Counted from the stretch's first letter, positions 1 through 12,725 are shown. The stretch is DNA of 64,000 nt from Dipteronia dyeriana (GCA_032871835.1 CM065295.1:86173819-86237818), one strand, 5' to 3'. Notes: generated by a model from the letters alone, not told the origin. Translations and numbers: made by a program.

Positions 1-303
1 ATAATGTGAAAACGATTATGTGTGACAATTGAAAAACAAAATTTGTTCATAAACTTTGCTATGATAATATATTATAAATATCATTAATTTCTAATATACA
101 TACTGAGCAAAAATTACATTATTGGTACATACATGATACATCAGATAGTGGGAAGTTTTTTATTGTTGTTGCTGTTGCCATCTATATCTTGCATTCGTGG
201 TAATACTTTACATGGAGTTCTCTACAAACTACAATGCTGATCATAGCTGATCATATGATAATGAGAGAGTACTAGCAAATGATATTAGTCTATCACAATC
301 GTA

Positions 304-3300
304 CTATGGTGAAGACTGCTTCGAGTTCAGTTGAGAGGTATTCGAAAGACCGGAGGAAGAATGATTCGAATTCGATTGAGAAGTATCTGCACGATTTAGA
401 CGTTTCTTTCTGTACCTCCACGCTACCTGAATCCGGGTAGTGGCAAGGCTTCGCCAGTAGGGTGACTCATACCTATCACAAAACCGGTATGATATAATTA
501 TGTAGTGCATGGAAAAAAATGAACAAGATCAAGAAATAACATTTCTGATATAAACACCCCAGAAAAACAACCTTTGTTAATATAAATTTAATTTGGATTT
601 GATTCTTTTTCAAATTATGGAGTTTAGTTGAAAGAAATCATTGCTTTTAGATGCATAATAATGCAAACACAAAACTACCAAACTGTTTTACACAAAAATA
701 TTTGATTGTAGATGACTCGAGAATATGAATCGACGTAGATAAAAACCTGATGGCTCCTTGAACCCGAGGGTTACGCAAGAATCTTGCAAAAAGACTGGTG
801 ACTTCTTCAAGATCTGCAGCTCGGAGTGAAAAAGCTTCCACATTTGTTAAGCATTTCACCATCCTGGTGCTGAGCAATCGCTTCCCAGGGATCCTGATTT
901 TCTTTACATCTGCAACAGAGACCAAACAAAATCATGCTCTGAGTTTTCGTGCCAAGACATCTTAAAGAACCGAAAACCTTGTTGTCTGGCCAACATTTAG
1001 AGATCTTTAAACATGACATGTGTCTAGAGAAGTTAATTAAAGGGGTCAAAACCATAATATACCTCTGTTTACTGAAGAATGTTCAAGACACCATGTGAGA
1101 AGTTCTTCACCGCAAACATCCCCCTCGGATAAGGGAACTATAATCCCATCTTCTCCAATGCTCTCCATTTTCCCACGCACAATAAACACCATCTTCTCTA
1201 TCAAACCACCAAGATACAAGACTTTGCCACCCGCAATGTATGTCTTCTGTCTCAATCTCTCACAAATAGCATCTAATATAGGCTCATCCATGAGAGCGAA
1301 AATTCGAACCTGCAAAATGGCACATTTTCAGATTTCCAGAGTATGCATGAAAAGTATATCCAAAGTAGATTACGTTATAATTCAGGCCAGATTCATGTCC
1401 CAAAAAGAGAATGTTATATTGCTTTAAGGGTATGCTTTGATCCCAATGAAGTGGGAACACATTCATTCTACAAACAATCTGAAATAATTGATACGTTTTG
1501 ACAGTGACCAAAGAACAAACATGCAAAGAAACTAGTTGTTACTGTACTTGGACATTCTGTAACTCACTTTCTTAACAAATTTGAAGAGATGGCGTCTTAT
1601 ATCTCTCTGAAGGTCTTCAGGCAAATTCTCGAAGAGCAGTCCTTCATTCACCCCTCTGGTGGCAGCCCAATTGTATCTTTCAGCTGCTCGTACTTGGCTA
1701 CTCAGTAGAACAATTTTATGGGTCAAAAGTGAAAAAAAGCTGCATATGATGTGATTATATGGTTTCGATAAACACAAATATAACCTGAGTCTTATTATTA
1801 TTATTATTATTTTAAATCAAATATGTTAAATGTCTGCTCAGATTCAATTCATAACAAGCCTATTGAAAGCAAAGATCGTATAAAGAGAAATGTAGTACAA
1901 TATTTCACAAGTCCCATATCACACTTTGCTTTTTGCTGACATTTAAGAAGTATTGTCTTGGTTTTTTGGTTGCGGTTGTATTAATGTATTATGTTCTCCT
2001 AAACAGGGTAGGATATATAATCAAAAATCTAGTGCTCTATAGACAATGTTTACCTGAGTCAAGCTAAGACAATCAGGATGAAAGTTATTATTCATGGACA
2101 AGTAACAACATATATAGAAAAATGGAACCAAAATACCTTCTAAGTTGTTCGGGCAAGCGCCGATGGCTCATCCATTGCTCCACATCACGGCGTCTTAGTG
2201 ACATTTCTAACCTCCTGCAAAGGGAAAGATAAATTATTAAGTAAAAAAATCCCTTTGAAAATTCAGACAAGTGTAGGAAATTACTTCCCTTCAGATCATT
2301 TAACAAAATTTTATAAAGAAAAGGAATTAGTATAAAATTTCACCTCCTTACAATAGCCTGCAGGAAATTCTGCATATTTCCAATGAGAAAAGCGAAGAGC
2401 AAGAGCCCTAGCCCTATGATTCCCATAGTAAAAATGACTTCCCAAAGAAAATAGCTTGGGGTTTGATTTCCCGCAAGAGTACTGATTTGCTTCAGAAATT
2501 AAAACAGAAAACACAATGTCAATGTCAATAAGAGGTGTTCATTTATAGTTTTGCAATTACATATAACAAATCAAGATAGTTCTCTAGGCATTTTGCTCAA
2601 AGGTGGGGAGAGTGTTGAGATAGCAGAAGCCCGAGAATTTTGGAGGGTATTTTGGTGTCTGTCATTGGGGGATTCTCCCGTGTTGGTGGGATCAGATGCC
2701 CTGAAAGTAGTCAGGTTATGTAATGGGTGCTATGAGTTAAGGAGTGATGTGGACAAACATTATTCATGATATTAGCACTGCTCTGGGCTGATGCTGATCT
2801 CATGTATTTTTAGTCCTAGTTTGGTGAATGAATATGTTTCCTCTTAAAAAAAAATCACGATAGTTTCCTGTAGTAACAAGAAATGATGAGAGTTTTGCAA
2901 GCCAGTAAAATGCTTCAATATAAACTGGAAATAGAAGTATTCAAGCCAAGAATGAAAATGTTGACATATAGGCATTTTAATTGGAATAATAATGCAGTCA
3001 ACTCTAAGCTTCTATTTCAGCCTTAAATATGTAAAACTAAAAACCATATTGATAAATCAGTTATCCTATTTGACATATATAGAAAAAAAAAATTGATCTT
3101 ATTAAGGAAAAGTTGCTATAGAAACCTTTCTTCTGTGATTATCAAAACAAAATCTTGAGGCAATAAGATCATTATTTTTTCAACTTCATATCTTCATGAG
3201 ACAGCAGATAAATCACCGCAGTTGTTAATGATACTCTGATATGCATCATAGTATAAAATGTGAGACAGAGTTGTTAGGTCTGCTCAGTTTCTGTTCCCAC

Positions 3301-6300
3301 CTTGAGGCAAGACTGCAATATTTAAGCCTCTAAAAAGGCACCTCTGTATGTTTCAATGATTCAATCCTAGCCAGAAGACCAATTTTCTATTAACTAAAAA
3401 CACAGATTAACCTACTTCTGACAGGGATTATAACCAAGTGACTCCACCTAAAAGTCAATTTTGTTAACACAAAACAATAGTCGGATGTAGAGACAATAAA
3501 AGATTACCTGGAATCCCCAGAACAATGAATATACGTATCTGGTGATGATGCTATCGATTGTGGTAAGTTTGACGGCTTGGACGTAAATTCCATAAGGAAA
3601 ACCATCATCTTTAGTTTGAAAACAAGTGGTAGCATTCGTATTATTTGTCCAGTTGCCCCATTCTAAGTCCTTCCCAAACTTTTCAAAAGCATTCCCATTG
3701 CCACAATCTATAAATTTCATGCACGTATGATTGAGTGGAGAATTATGGCAGACATTTCGAAGACATTGATTAACCCTCTGGTATGAGAAAGACAATGGGG
3801 AAAGTTGAGTTAATAAACAACTTTTTCTATCCCATCTTTGCATGCATTTATAAATAAGAATACTTTCCTCACTTTTCTTCTTCCCGATTAACTAAAAATA
3901 TGAAGCAAGCAGAACATCAAAGAGAGGATGCATACATATGCTTGTCATGTTGAAGTATCTAAAATCTATACAAAAAAAACAAGTACACCGGGATACAACC
4001 ATTTAAGTTTAAAATGTTAAGCAAACTAATTAAATTAATGAAGGAATCTAATTTAGTAATTTCTTGCTTGAAGGATTAAAAAATATAACATTAGTATATA
4101 GTGCAAAGAAACAAAACAAAAAAAAAACTCATTTAAATATAGGAAAAGTACAAAGTAATTAAAAGAGGATTAGTAGTTCATCCCATGTATATAGTGCTAA
4201 GTAACCGGAAAACCCAAAAGCTTAAGTATGCAGTTAACAACATATCCTAAAGCATTAAGCTCTAACACACTCTTAGGTGCAAGACCAATGAGCTTATAAC
4301 ATAGACCAAGCCCTCATAGAAACACAAATTGAAATGCATAAAAATTAAGATAAATAATAGAAATTCATATAAACAAAAGATTGTGGCCAGAGTTAACAAG
4401 TACAGAAAAAAATGGTATATATGAAATGCTTTTTCAATGTTATAAGCACCTATAATTACCTGTAACCCCAAGAGGTACCAGCACGACCCAATAACATGAC
4501 CAGCCAACACGAAAGTGAGAAGATTTATAAAAAAATTTTCCCATGCCGACTCAAATATGAAGCTATGTGGCGACTGACCAGCAAGCAGAGGTAGAAACCT
4601 AAATAATCTGGGAATGTACTGAACAAGAACTGCTACACGTAAAAGGTTTTTGGCATTATTTGCTCCGGATGATCCTCTAAACCGCGGTAAGATGAACAAT
4701 ATCATGATCTGCAAACAAGTGAAGGAAATAATTTATAACAAGGAGAGAACAGTCGATATAACAACATCAAAAGAAGCCTGTATTGTAAATTATGGATGCA
4801 AATGGATACATGGACACAGGTAATTATTTTGTAATCTCACATGTATATTTTTCATCAAATATTTATCATCATTGATATGTTAATGAATCCACCTTATTTG
4901 CTGACTATATGCAATTTAATATTGCTATCAAACGAATTTTAATATTAATTAGTATACCAATAAATCTTATCTCTATAGTGATTCAGTAGTTAGTATTTGA
5001 ATCTAGTGCTAAAAAATACAAAAACCAAGGAGCCACTTTGAGTTATATTATGCGTTACCCATCTCAACTGTTAAGTGTACTAGTGTATTCGGTGGTCATT
5101 TCTAGCTTAATCAGGAAAACTACAGTAAAGGAATCTGCTAAAGAAGGTTATAAGTACATTCAAGAAGAAAATTACTAACAATATCATAGCTGCTCCTGGT
5201 TATTTTATCCGACTGTCTTTTTTTTAAATGTTAGCTTCAAATTCTCGTTCTTCATATTTCTTTCTAGATACTTGGCCTAACGTACGTATTTGTACAAGTA
5301 ACTCAATATAACAAAAGATATACCTTCTCACCAACCCACAAACTTGCACACACACTCATAAGTGTGCACATGCCTGCACTCATATACACATTTTATTACA
5401 CAACGGAAGACTTGACCTTCACCACACTTCTATTTACCAAGGTTTTCACAAGGTTGGGAGTTGTCGGCCAATGCTTAAGGGCCATATGCAGGTAGATTCC
5501 TCTATATTATTCATGTAGATGTAACATCTTAAATCATTAAGTAGAAAGCAGACAAATACGAAGTCACTACAGGGATGGGATAATATAAACTCACTTGAGG
5601 AAGTGGTAATACAACGAATAAATCGATAAAAAAGTGTCCAAGTATGTAATTGAGAGCAATTTTCTTTGGATGGTCAACTAACTCCCCAGCACCAACCACC
5701 CTAGACTCAGGAGCCACATATGCCAGCCTAAACTGCATAAAACAAATATATTTATCAAATAACCACCTAAGTAACAAAGATCATATATGATAACAGAGAG
5801 TATAAAAAACATAGAAGACAGAAATGAGAGGGAGAGAGTTGTGTCGTGTAATATTCAATCAAAAGTACAAGTATATATAGTACTAGTCCTAGAGTAGAGA
5901 ATGGTAATACAATCAATCAAGAATCAATTCCCAATCAATCAAAGCTAAGTGATAGCTCAATCTATCAGCTGATTGACAGCGAAATTCAACGATATATATT
6001 GGTTAATGGTCAAAGCTGGACTACAGTAGAGCTTCAATCAAACCTACTGAATAATTACACAACCATACCATATAATACTTTGGTAATACATACAAGAGCA
6101 GCCATTGGATAACAAACATGAAATCTTTTACTAATTATACCACTTCGATTGCCAAACTAATCAAGTTATCCGATCACAAATCAGAGCATTCTGATTCTTC
6201 CATCAGTGTTGGTCATGCAACAGCTGGCACTATATTTTATATATATATATGTTGCCATTGGTTAACAAAAATGAAATCTTTCACAAATTATACTTATCGG

Positions 6301-9300
6301 ATTGCCAAACTAATCAAGTTATCCAATCACAAATCAGAGCATTCTGATTCTTCCATCAGTGTTGCCAATGCAATAGCTGGCACTATATTATATATTGTAT
6401 ATATGTATAAACGACACCTACCATATATTTAGTGTGAACAATGCAACGGCATGAACTATATTATACCAGTAATAGTTATAAAGAAGAAATCATAAAACAA
6501 ACAAGCTTGCTCTGCAACCCAGGACAATGCCAAGCCATATGTTTTTTGAAGTTAAAAAAACTAGAATGACCAAAAAATAAAAGCCACTCTGAAACCTTTG
6601 AATGGAAATCTGAGCTAAAGAAAAACAGTAAATATCTGCAAACTTGACTTTGGATTGTACTGCGTCAAGAAGTAAGAAAAGCGGTTTCATTGCATTTTCC
6701 AGCCAGTAAAAGTATCATAAGTTAATAAATTGGTTATGTTTATCAAACTATACAATAAATGTTTTCTTCATATAGAACAATATTGTTGATGTTGTAGCCA
6801 TAACTTCAGCTAAACCAGAAAATCTGTGAAAGTCAACCCATTTTAAATCTGCCTTAGTCCAATCTAAGAAAACTTGAGCTCAATCCAATCTATCCAACCT
6901 AAGGAACCAAGAAAACAAACTTAAGTGGGCACCTCAGGCCACCATGTTTCTTATCTTTCCTTTTAATTCTGAGTGCACAGCTATGACTGACCATCCCAAA
7001 CATAAGTGATATGTACCTATGCATGTGCATGACAGCCATGTGAGCCATGCAAGGAGGGATCCGGTCATGATAAGTTAGGACTTAGTCAATAGCCACTTGC
7101 ATGAATTTGAATTTGGATTAGATAAAAGAATAAATTAGTTAGAGGAGAGTCATCATATTGCTCATCAACTGATGTTTAGTTATTTCCCCTTTTCACGCAA
7201 TTGTAGCTCTATCTTTTAGTTGTAGTTGTTATATTCAGAGGCCTATATATGGTCTTAAACTAATTAATAAAAGTTATTGAATATTTAACCATAAAGTTAT
7301 CTCTCTGCTTCTTCATTTCTATGTTCTTTCTCTTTATTATTTCTCTCCCAAATTCATTCATAACAAGTGGTATCAAAGCCGTTCGGTTCAATGGGTACAC
7401 GGAACAAATCTAAGACTGAGTTTCGTAATGAGGTGTCCGAGGTTCTAGCGAGACATGAGTCAAACTTCGACCAAATTCACGCTTCCTTACAAGCTGTGTT
7501 GGCAGAATTACAGGCCATACGAGCCTCACATAACCCAACCACCACCAATGGTGACACCAATCCATTTGCACTAGGCAAATCATCACACCATATGGTCCAA
7601 CCGGGAGCCTCTAGCTCTCGAACCAATCACTCCAGCAGCACCACAACAGATCGGAACAACCACCATCTCAAGTTGTTGTTTCCTAAATTCGGAGGCGATG
7701 TTCCAATGGGATGGATCTTCAAAGCCGAGCAGTATTTCAACTTCAAAACTGTGGCAGCGGATCAACAAGTGCAACTGGCTTCTTTTCACTTGGATGGGAT
7801 TGCCCTTCAATGGCACCGCTGGTTGGCGAAATTTAAAGGACCGCTGACTTGGGCAGAATTTACTAAGGCCGTTTTGCTTCGATATGGCCCTATAGATTAT
7901 GAGGATCCCTCCGAAGCACTTTCGTGGCTCAAGCAAGTGTCATCGGTTGCAGCTTATCAAGAGGAATTCGAGAAGCTCTCTCACCGGGTCGACGGCTTGC
8001 CTGAAACTTTTTTAATCGGATGTTTTGTTGCAGGACTCCGGGATGAGATCCGTCTCGACGTAAAAGTGAAGCAACCGAAGTCCCTACAGGATGCCATTGG
8101 TGTAGCCCGTTTGATTGAAGAGCGTAATTCTTTACAAGCGACGACCATTACCTCATGTCGATCCCAGCCTGCCACCAATCCAAACCCAACGGCTGAAATT
8201 CTTGGACCTCCACCAGCTCAACAACCACCCCATTCAACAATTCCCATTCATCGTCTTACGGGACAAGAAGCCAAAGAACGAAAAGAAAAGGGATTATGCT
8301 ATTATTGCAACGAGAAATTCATTCATGGTCACCGTTGCCAACGACCTCAATTCTTTATGATTGAAGATTTTCCAACCCCAGGCCAACCACCTACAGACTT
8401 CATCGTTGAGGACAAGGATGATTTATGGGGGAAGGAATGATATGTACCTATGCATGTGCATGACAGCCATGTGAGCCATGCAGGGAGGGATCCGGTCATG
8501 ATAAGTTAGGACTTGGTCAATAGCCACTTGCATGAATTTGAATTTGGATTAGATAAAAGAATAAATTAGTTAGAGGAGAGTCATCATGTTGCTCAGCAAC
8601 TGATGTTTAGTTATTTCCCCTTTTCACGCAATTGTAGCTCTATCTTTTAGTTGTAGTTGTTATGTTCAGAGGCCAATATATGGTCTTAAACTAATTAATA
8701 AAAGTTATTGAATATTTAGCCATAAAGTTATCTCTCTGCTTCTTCATTTCTATGTTCTTTCTCTTTATTATTTAATTCCCAAATTCATTCATAACAAGGA
8801 ATCCACTGGGTAGAACTCATCCTCAAAAACCGGCTTGTAAGGAAAGGGTGCCTAATGAATTATATACCATTGACTAATCCCATACTTATTCAATGTGGGA
8901 TCCTAACATTCCACCACGCTTTCGCCGCTGTTGTCCACGGCGGCCCATCTTTCCCAGCTGGGTGACTTCGCGTATCCCGCTTTCTCAGGTAGCAACCCTC
9001 CCCAGGTCGCCCCGTCCGCGACGAACCCGCTGCTCGGCATGGTGTAGGCTCTGATACCAAATGATACAAACCCACTGGGTAGAACTCATCCTCAAAAACC
9101 GGCTTCTAAGGAGAGGGTGCCCAATGAGTTATATACCATTGACTAATCTCATACTTAGTCAATGTGCGATCCTAACAATACGCAACCTGAGCCCTACTAT
9201 AGTGCGCTTGCATAAGTAGTTCCAGAGAGAGAATGTAAACTCATCAATGATGTCTAATTTATACCAATGGAGTTTTACTGGTGATGCTGATAACAAGACA

Positions 9301-11633
9301 ATTCATTAGCAGCAAGAAGACTACAAAAAAACTAACAATTCTAATGTCAAAAAAGGAAAGAGCTTCTAAAGAAGGTGAAGAATCTACCTGAAGAAGTATG
9401 TTCAGAAAGTATATGAAATCAAGCACACTCCTAAAAGCCACAATCGTCATTGTCATGGGCCAGTTAATGGCTATGCACTTATAATTCTGCATGAAAAGGA
9501 AGCATTGTAAAATCTCAGAATAACATACTAGTAATGGAATAAGAATAATACCTGCATATTGTAAATTCAAAACAAGAAAAACAAGATTTGTACATGAAAT
9601 TTGGGGCATTCAAATCTTAACAAGCACAAAAACCATAGAATCCAAAATAGCATACTAGTCCATAATGACAGCCCAATCATTCAGCTAGAGAAAATGACAA
9701 TACTATCAGGGCTGATCAAATAGTTATTCTTCAATGTTCATAGAAGACCGGGAATAAAGGACTCCATAGATTGGTTGTGGAATGAGCTTTTAAAGTCACA
9801 GGAGATACTGTAAATAACCTAGAGAAAATGCGAAATTCATTTCCTGGGTATTGATCTTGCTAGATTTTTTACCATACTTTTCTAGTAATCACAGGTCAGA
9901 CATCTCAAAGGGAAAAACATGTCAAACAAACGGGTACCATGATGCGTGACTTCTCTGCAACTTTTATTCAATGACTATATTTACTCCTGTTACTGATATA
10001 AGGTCACAACCCTACCAGGTCATGCAGGGAGTAATTAGACACATAACTGACGTTTGGCACATTTGACTTAAAGTATCCACTATGAACCCCAAACATGTAC
10101 ATTTGTGCATCCCAGAACAAGACTTTTGTTCCTAGAGTAAATTCCTGATGTCATATGGCATCTATGGGCAGAACAAGCTAGGGAAAAGTCCAAATGCCTG
10201 TGGAAGAAGTCTTGACTTTCAAAATCTTAAGGCCCTTTTATAGAAACATTCAACTAAATTTTACATCAAACTGAATATAAAACCAATATTTGATAGTTCG
10301 ATAACCAAAAATAGATAGAACTATACCTCTTGTGCAGACAACAAGAAGAAAAACAAAGGGTCTACAAAAATTGCCACCAAGCAAGAAATGGCAAAAAATT
10401 TGTTCCACTGCTGAACAATTTTAGCATGAGGATTCATGATTCCAGGCACGTATGAACCCAGAAAAGAAATAGATCTCCTAGCCCAACCTTTGGCATCTCC
10501 GTAGAGAGCATTGTGAAACTGCAAACAAGCAAAAATAAGGAAAAATGCATTAATAAGTTTAAGTTCTGGCATAAGATCATTACAGATAACAAAACAAACA
10601 GACAATTACATATGACAAAGTTGTTGAATGAAGAAATAACCTAGAGACCACATGCTGTTTAACAGAGGTAAGTTATTTACAAGCTGCTTGCTACCCATTT
10701 AAGAGGGGAGTTACAGAAAAAAATTCTAATTCCAACACAGTACAGTCGGCTTTCAACATGTAGGAATCTTCTAAAAGACTACCAAGTTTTTTATTTTCAA
10801 AAAGATATACTATTTCACAAAACATACATGCAATTCTTTTTCCTTTTTTGTGTGAGTGCGTGTGTATATATGTATTTACTTGTGTGTGTTCGTCCATGTA
10901 TATGTATTTATGTAGTTCTGAAAGATCGACACCATTAACACCCACTCTTATGACAGTCAGCAGCATAATATCATTAAATAACATGACCGGAACTTCCATC
11001 TAAATATCCATCAAACTGAAATCTTTCAATGAGGTGTAGCGTTCTTTGGTGATGCAATCAAGAATTTGCATTGGAAGTACATCATAAAAGGCAACATGAA
11101 AACAGCATCAGAGAGAATCATCCACCAGCCTTAAAGAAATGTACCTTTGGATCAAATAAACCGGAACCTTTTGAGTTTTTTGGTTGTACTCTGAAATTGT
11201 AATATGTTGGGCAAGTTGTGCAGTAAGGATCATTGCACATTCCCAGTTGTCCAGACCTCAACAAATGTTCATTTTTTCCAGCATAGTTGTCATCATGCCA
11301 ATCGTTCTGGTCCATTCCATTAGATGAAGGAAACCTCTCTGGCTTAGGTTGAACACCTTGAGGTGGGCGGAAAAGGTCGTCAGGTTTACGGCTAACATAT
11401 AAAGGACCACTCATCTGTATCAATGGTGTTCTTCTTGCAGTCCGTAGGGGACCAGTATGGCCAACAAGGTTAGCTTCAGTTCCATAGGATTCCATGGAGT
11501 TCATAGGAATGGAAATTGATGCACTCCTGGTCCTAGAAGAAAACATCTGAGATCGAGAATCCACACGTTCATCTGATAATTGTGGATGGGAATCTGATAG
11601 CATTGGTACCTCATCTTTCTCAGAACCGGCCAT
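304..11633 (-). CDS. CNGC20: Cyclic nucleotide-gated ion channel, CNGC19/20 type (complete, 12 coding exons)
   Basis: Calcium-permeable cation channel. Exons in transcript order: 11633-11145, 10518-10327, 9486-9388, 5732-5595, 4708-4460, 3777-3508, 2489-2344, 2214-2137, 1697-1568, 1309-1063, 909-747, 472-304. All introns are GT-AG, phases agree and the sum is 2370 bp (789 aa), close to family length. I see a soluble N-terminus with the Cys-rich group motif GMCNDPYCTTC, then membrane segments, a pore with filter AGNQ (residues 485-488), a conserved C-linker with LRRRDVEQWM, a cyclic-nucleotide-binding domain in exons 9-11, and a C-terminal IQ motif (IQVAWRYRKKR, from residue 748) expected to bind calmodulin. 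The start chosen is ATG 11633; an upstream in-frame ATG lies beyond the 5'UTR acceptor. A Trp (495) follows the filter where relatives have Gly. Assignment to 20 rather than 19 is by memory of the family. Related channels act at plasma membrane or vacuole in Ca2+ and immune signalling (known, not shown here). Confidence 0.95.
6098..6395. repeat. 153-bp tandem duplication in CNGC intron 3
   Basis: Two adjacent copies (about 6098-6250 and 6251-6395) share a block running from GCCATTGG through ATGAAATCTTT and CAAACTAATCAAGTTATC to GCTGGCACTATAT. Matching ATGs at 6118 and 6271 give an offset of 153 bp. The copies differ at scattered positions. The open frame across them is fortuitous and shows no gene features. 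Confidence 0.8.
7007..7365 (+). repeat. 5' LTR of the gag-only element
   Basis: Direct repeat beginning TG and ending CA, identical in length to the copy at 8438. It contains a TATATATGG stretch near 7243-7251 and CTAATTAATAAAAG, possible promoter and polyadenylation signals. Confidence 0.85.
7391..8440 (+). CDS. Retrotransposon Gag protein, intact (349 aa)
   Basis: Capsid-type protein of a Ty3/gypsy element, probably chromovirus-like. The frame from ATG 7391 is uninterrupted. It has a charged N-terminus, a retrotransposon Gag core (FPKFGGDVPMGW, then WHRWLAKFKGPLTW and AYQEEFEKLSHRV) and a C-terminal zinc knuckle, CYYCNEKFIHGHRC. It lies between the primer site and the purine tract of the small element. 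The TGA stop at 8438-8440 is the first three bases of the 3' LTR. A host-sense CNGC transcript would carry it antisense, inside an intron. It may supply or parasitise particles with proteins from a full-length relative; that role is inferred. Confidence 0.85.
   Translation: MGTRNKSKTEFRNEVSEVLARHESNFDQIHASLQAVLAELQAIRASHNPTTTNGDTNPFALGKSSHHMVQPGASSSRTNHSSSTTTDRNNHHLKLLFPKFGGDVPMGWIFKAEQYFNFKTVAADQQVQLASFHLDGIALQWHRWLAKFKGPLTWAEFTKAVLLRYGPIDYEDPSEALSWLKQVSSVAAYQEEFEKLSHRVDGLPETFLIGCFVAGLRDEIRLDVKVKQPKSLQDAIGVARLIEERNSLQATTITSCRSQPATNPNPTAEILGPPPAQQPPHSTIPIHRLTGQEAKERKEKGLCYYCNEKFIHGHRCQRPQFFMIEDFPTPGQPPTDFIVEDKDDLWGKE
8438..8796 (+). repeat. 3' LTR of the gag-only element
   Basis: Second direct repeat, 359 bp, ending CATTCATAACA. 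Its first TGA also ends the gag frame. The next bases (AGGAATCCACTGGG) run straight into a TRIM LTR that lacks its first ten bases. Confidence 0.85.
8803..9177 (-). mobile_element. TRIM element (tiny non-autonomous LTR retrotransposon), reverse orientation
   Basis: Repeats at 8803-8908 and 9062-9177 share CCACTGGGTAGAACTCATCC and end GATCCTAACA. On the minus strand each begins TGTTAGGATC. Next to the second repeat, 9047-9059 reads GGCTCTGATACCA, the complement of a Met-tRNA primer site, so the element runs on the minus strand. The 150-bp interior is GC-rich and non-coding. The repeat at 8803 lacks its TGATACAAAC end. Confidence 0.8.
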
Positions 11634-11650
11634 TTTCTGATAAAATGGAC

Positions 11651-12690
11651 CTGCAAAAGAATATAATTCAAGAGTCATAAATAGTAATTAACAGAGATAA
11701 ATAAACATAATTCTACTATATTTTAAAAATAAGACGTGGAGAACAAAGCATGAAAATAATGCTAATCTCCGGTTTCAGTAACCAATATAGAAAACTTGAC
11801 TTCTATATGTTGTGATACCAAGAAGAGCAAGTCCAATATAAAGCATATTTCATCTAATCGAAATCCATATAAGGGGGGACTTTAGTTTCAACTACATACG
11901 AAAAAGGCCTCGATCTAAAGCTCAATTATACACTCCTGAGTATCAGGAAGATAGTTAATTTAGACTCTGTCTACATGACAACTCGTTAGTCTTGCACGCG
12001 AGAGAGTGCTTCAAAGTTCTTAAATATGCTATTATTTGGGCTGTTACCTGTATGCTTCTGGTCTATCAGTTACTTAGCACATATCAATACGTACTTCAGA
12101 CAAATGTGACAGAATCTGCAGTAGTGGAAACACTGTTTTGTTTGTTTTTTTCTTGTTAAGCTACCATTGACAGTAGAACCAGACAACCCAAGTTGTCACT
12201 TTTCTACTTTCTTCCCCAAATTCTAACACAACCCATTATGATCTACTCAACTACTGATTCTAAAGTAAACTACATTTTGACAAAACCAAACATACTTCAC
12301 TCACAATCACAATCACAAACACAAGTAAAAAAAAATAATCATCAAAATTTGAACAGAATTACAAAGAAAATCTACTCAAGTTGGTACCAGAAATCAAACA
12401 AAAACAACATTTATCAAAATCAAACAAAACAAGACAAACCTTGTTGAAACTGAGCTCTGAGTGTCAGATACCAACTGTGAAACCAACAAAGCAACAACCC
12501 AGAATTCCACAAACAAATAAAAAATGTCTGCTTTTTTGAAGAATCACAAGAGTGAATCAAATAACGCAGACAGAGACCATTAAGAAGCGTGAATTTTGGG
12601 CACAGCTGACTTTTGAAACCAAGCTCGTCTTTGTGACTTGTGAGAGAAAGAGACTTTGAAAAGTCAGTTGTGAAACAAAGAAACTGGCCT
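11651..12690 (-). other. 5' UTR exon and leader intron of the CNGC gene
   Basis: On the minus strand a GT donor follows CAACAAG at 12440/12439, and a TTTTGCAG acceptor ends at 11651. This removes a leader intron of about 790 bp between an untranslated first exon (about 12440-12690) and the coding exon that begins with UTR bases at 11650. The transcript start is inferred from the TATA-like site only; a cDNA would settle it. Confidence 0.6.
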
Positions 12691-12714
12691 GGCTCGGCTT
12701 CTTGTGTTATAAAT

Positions 12715-12725
12715 TGTGATTGGCT
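12715..12725 (-). promoter_or_regulatory. Possible TATA box of the CNGC gene
   Basis: The minus strand reads AATTTATAAC here, about 280 bp upstream of the leader donor, with no gene between it and the 5' UTR exon. Position and sequence suit a core promoter, but in DNA this AT-rich the match is weak evidence. Confidence 0.3.

Larger units (their letters stand above)
7007..8796 (+). mobile_element. Gag-only LTR retrotransposon (TR-GAG-like), about 1.79 kb
   Basis: Two direct repeats of 359 bp each (7007-7365 and 8438-8796) start with TGATATGTACC and end with CATTCATAACA; by eye they differ at about ten positions. Two bases after the first comes TGGTATCAAAGCC, one base off the usual initiator-Met tRNA primer site. 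A purine tract (GGGGGAAGGAA) precedes the second. The interior holds only a gag frame: no protease, reverse transcriptase, RNase H or integrase. This is the layout of non-autonomous elements called TR-GAG. No clear target duplication is seen (ATAAG on the left, AGGAA on the right). Confidence 0.85.
5733..9387 (-). other. Large transposon-bearing intron 3 of the CNGC gene
   Basis: This intron is 3.66 kb, while the other coding introns are about 70 bp to 1.1 kb. It lies between the exon ending in NILLQ and the exon beginning FRLAYVA. It contains a 153-bp tandem duplication, a gag-coding LTR element and a TRIM, each listed separately. Both splice sites are intact, so the insertions should be removed with the intron. 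Confidence 0.85.

Noticed and set aside
12193..12447. 84-codon plus-strand frame upstream of the CNGC gene
   Set aside because: It lies in the leader intron, is Asn/Gln/Lys-rich low complexity, and has no homologue I recognise.
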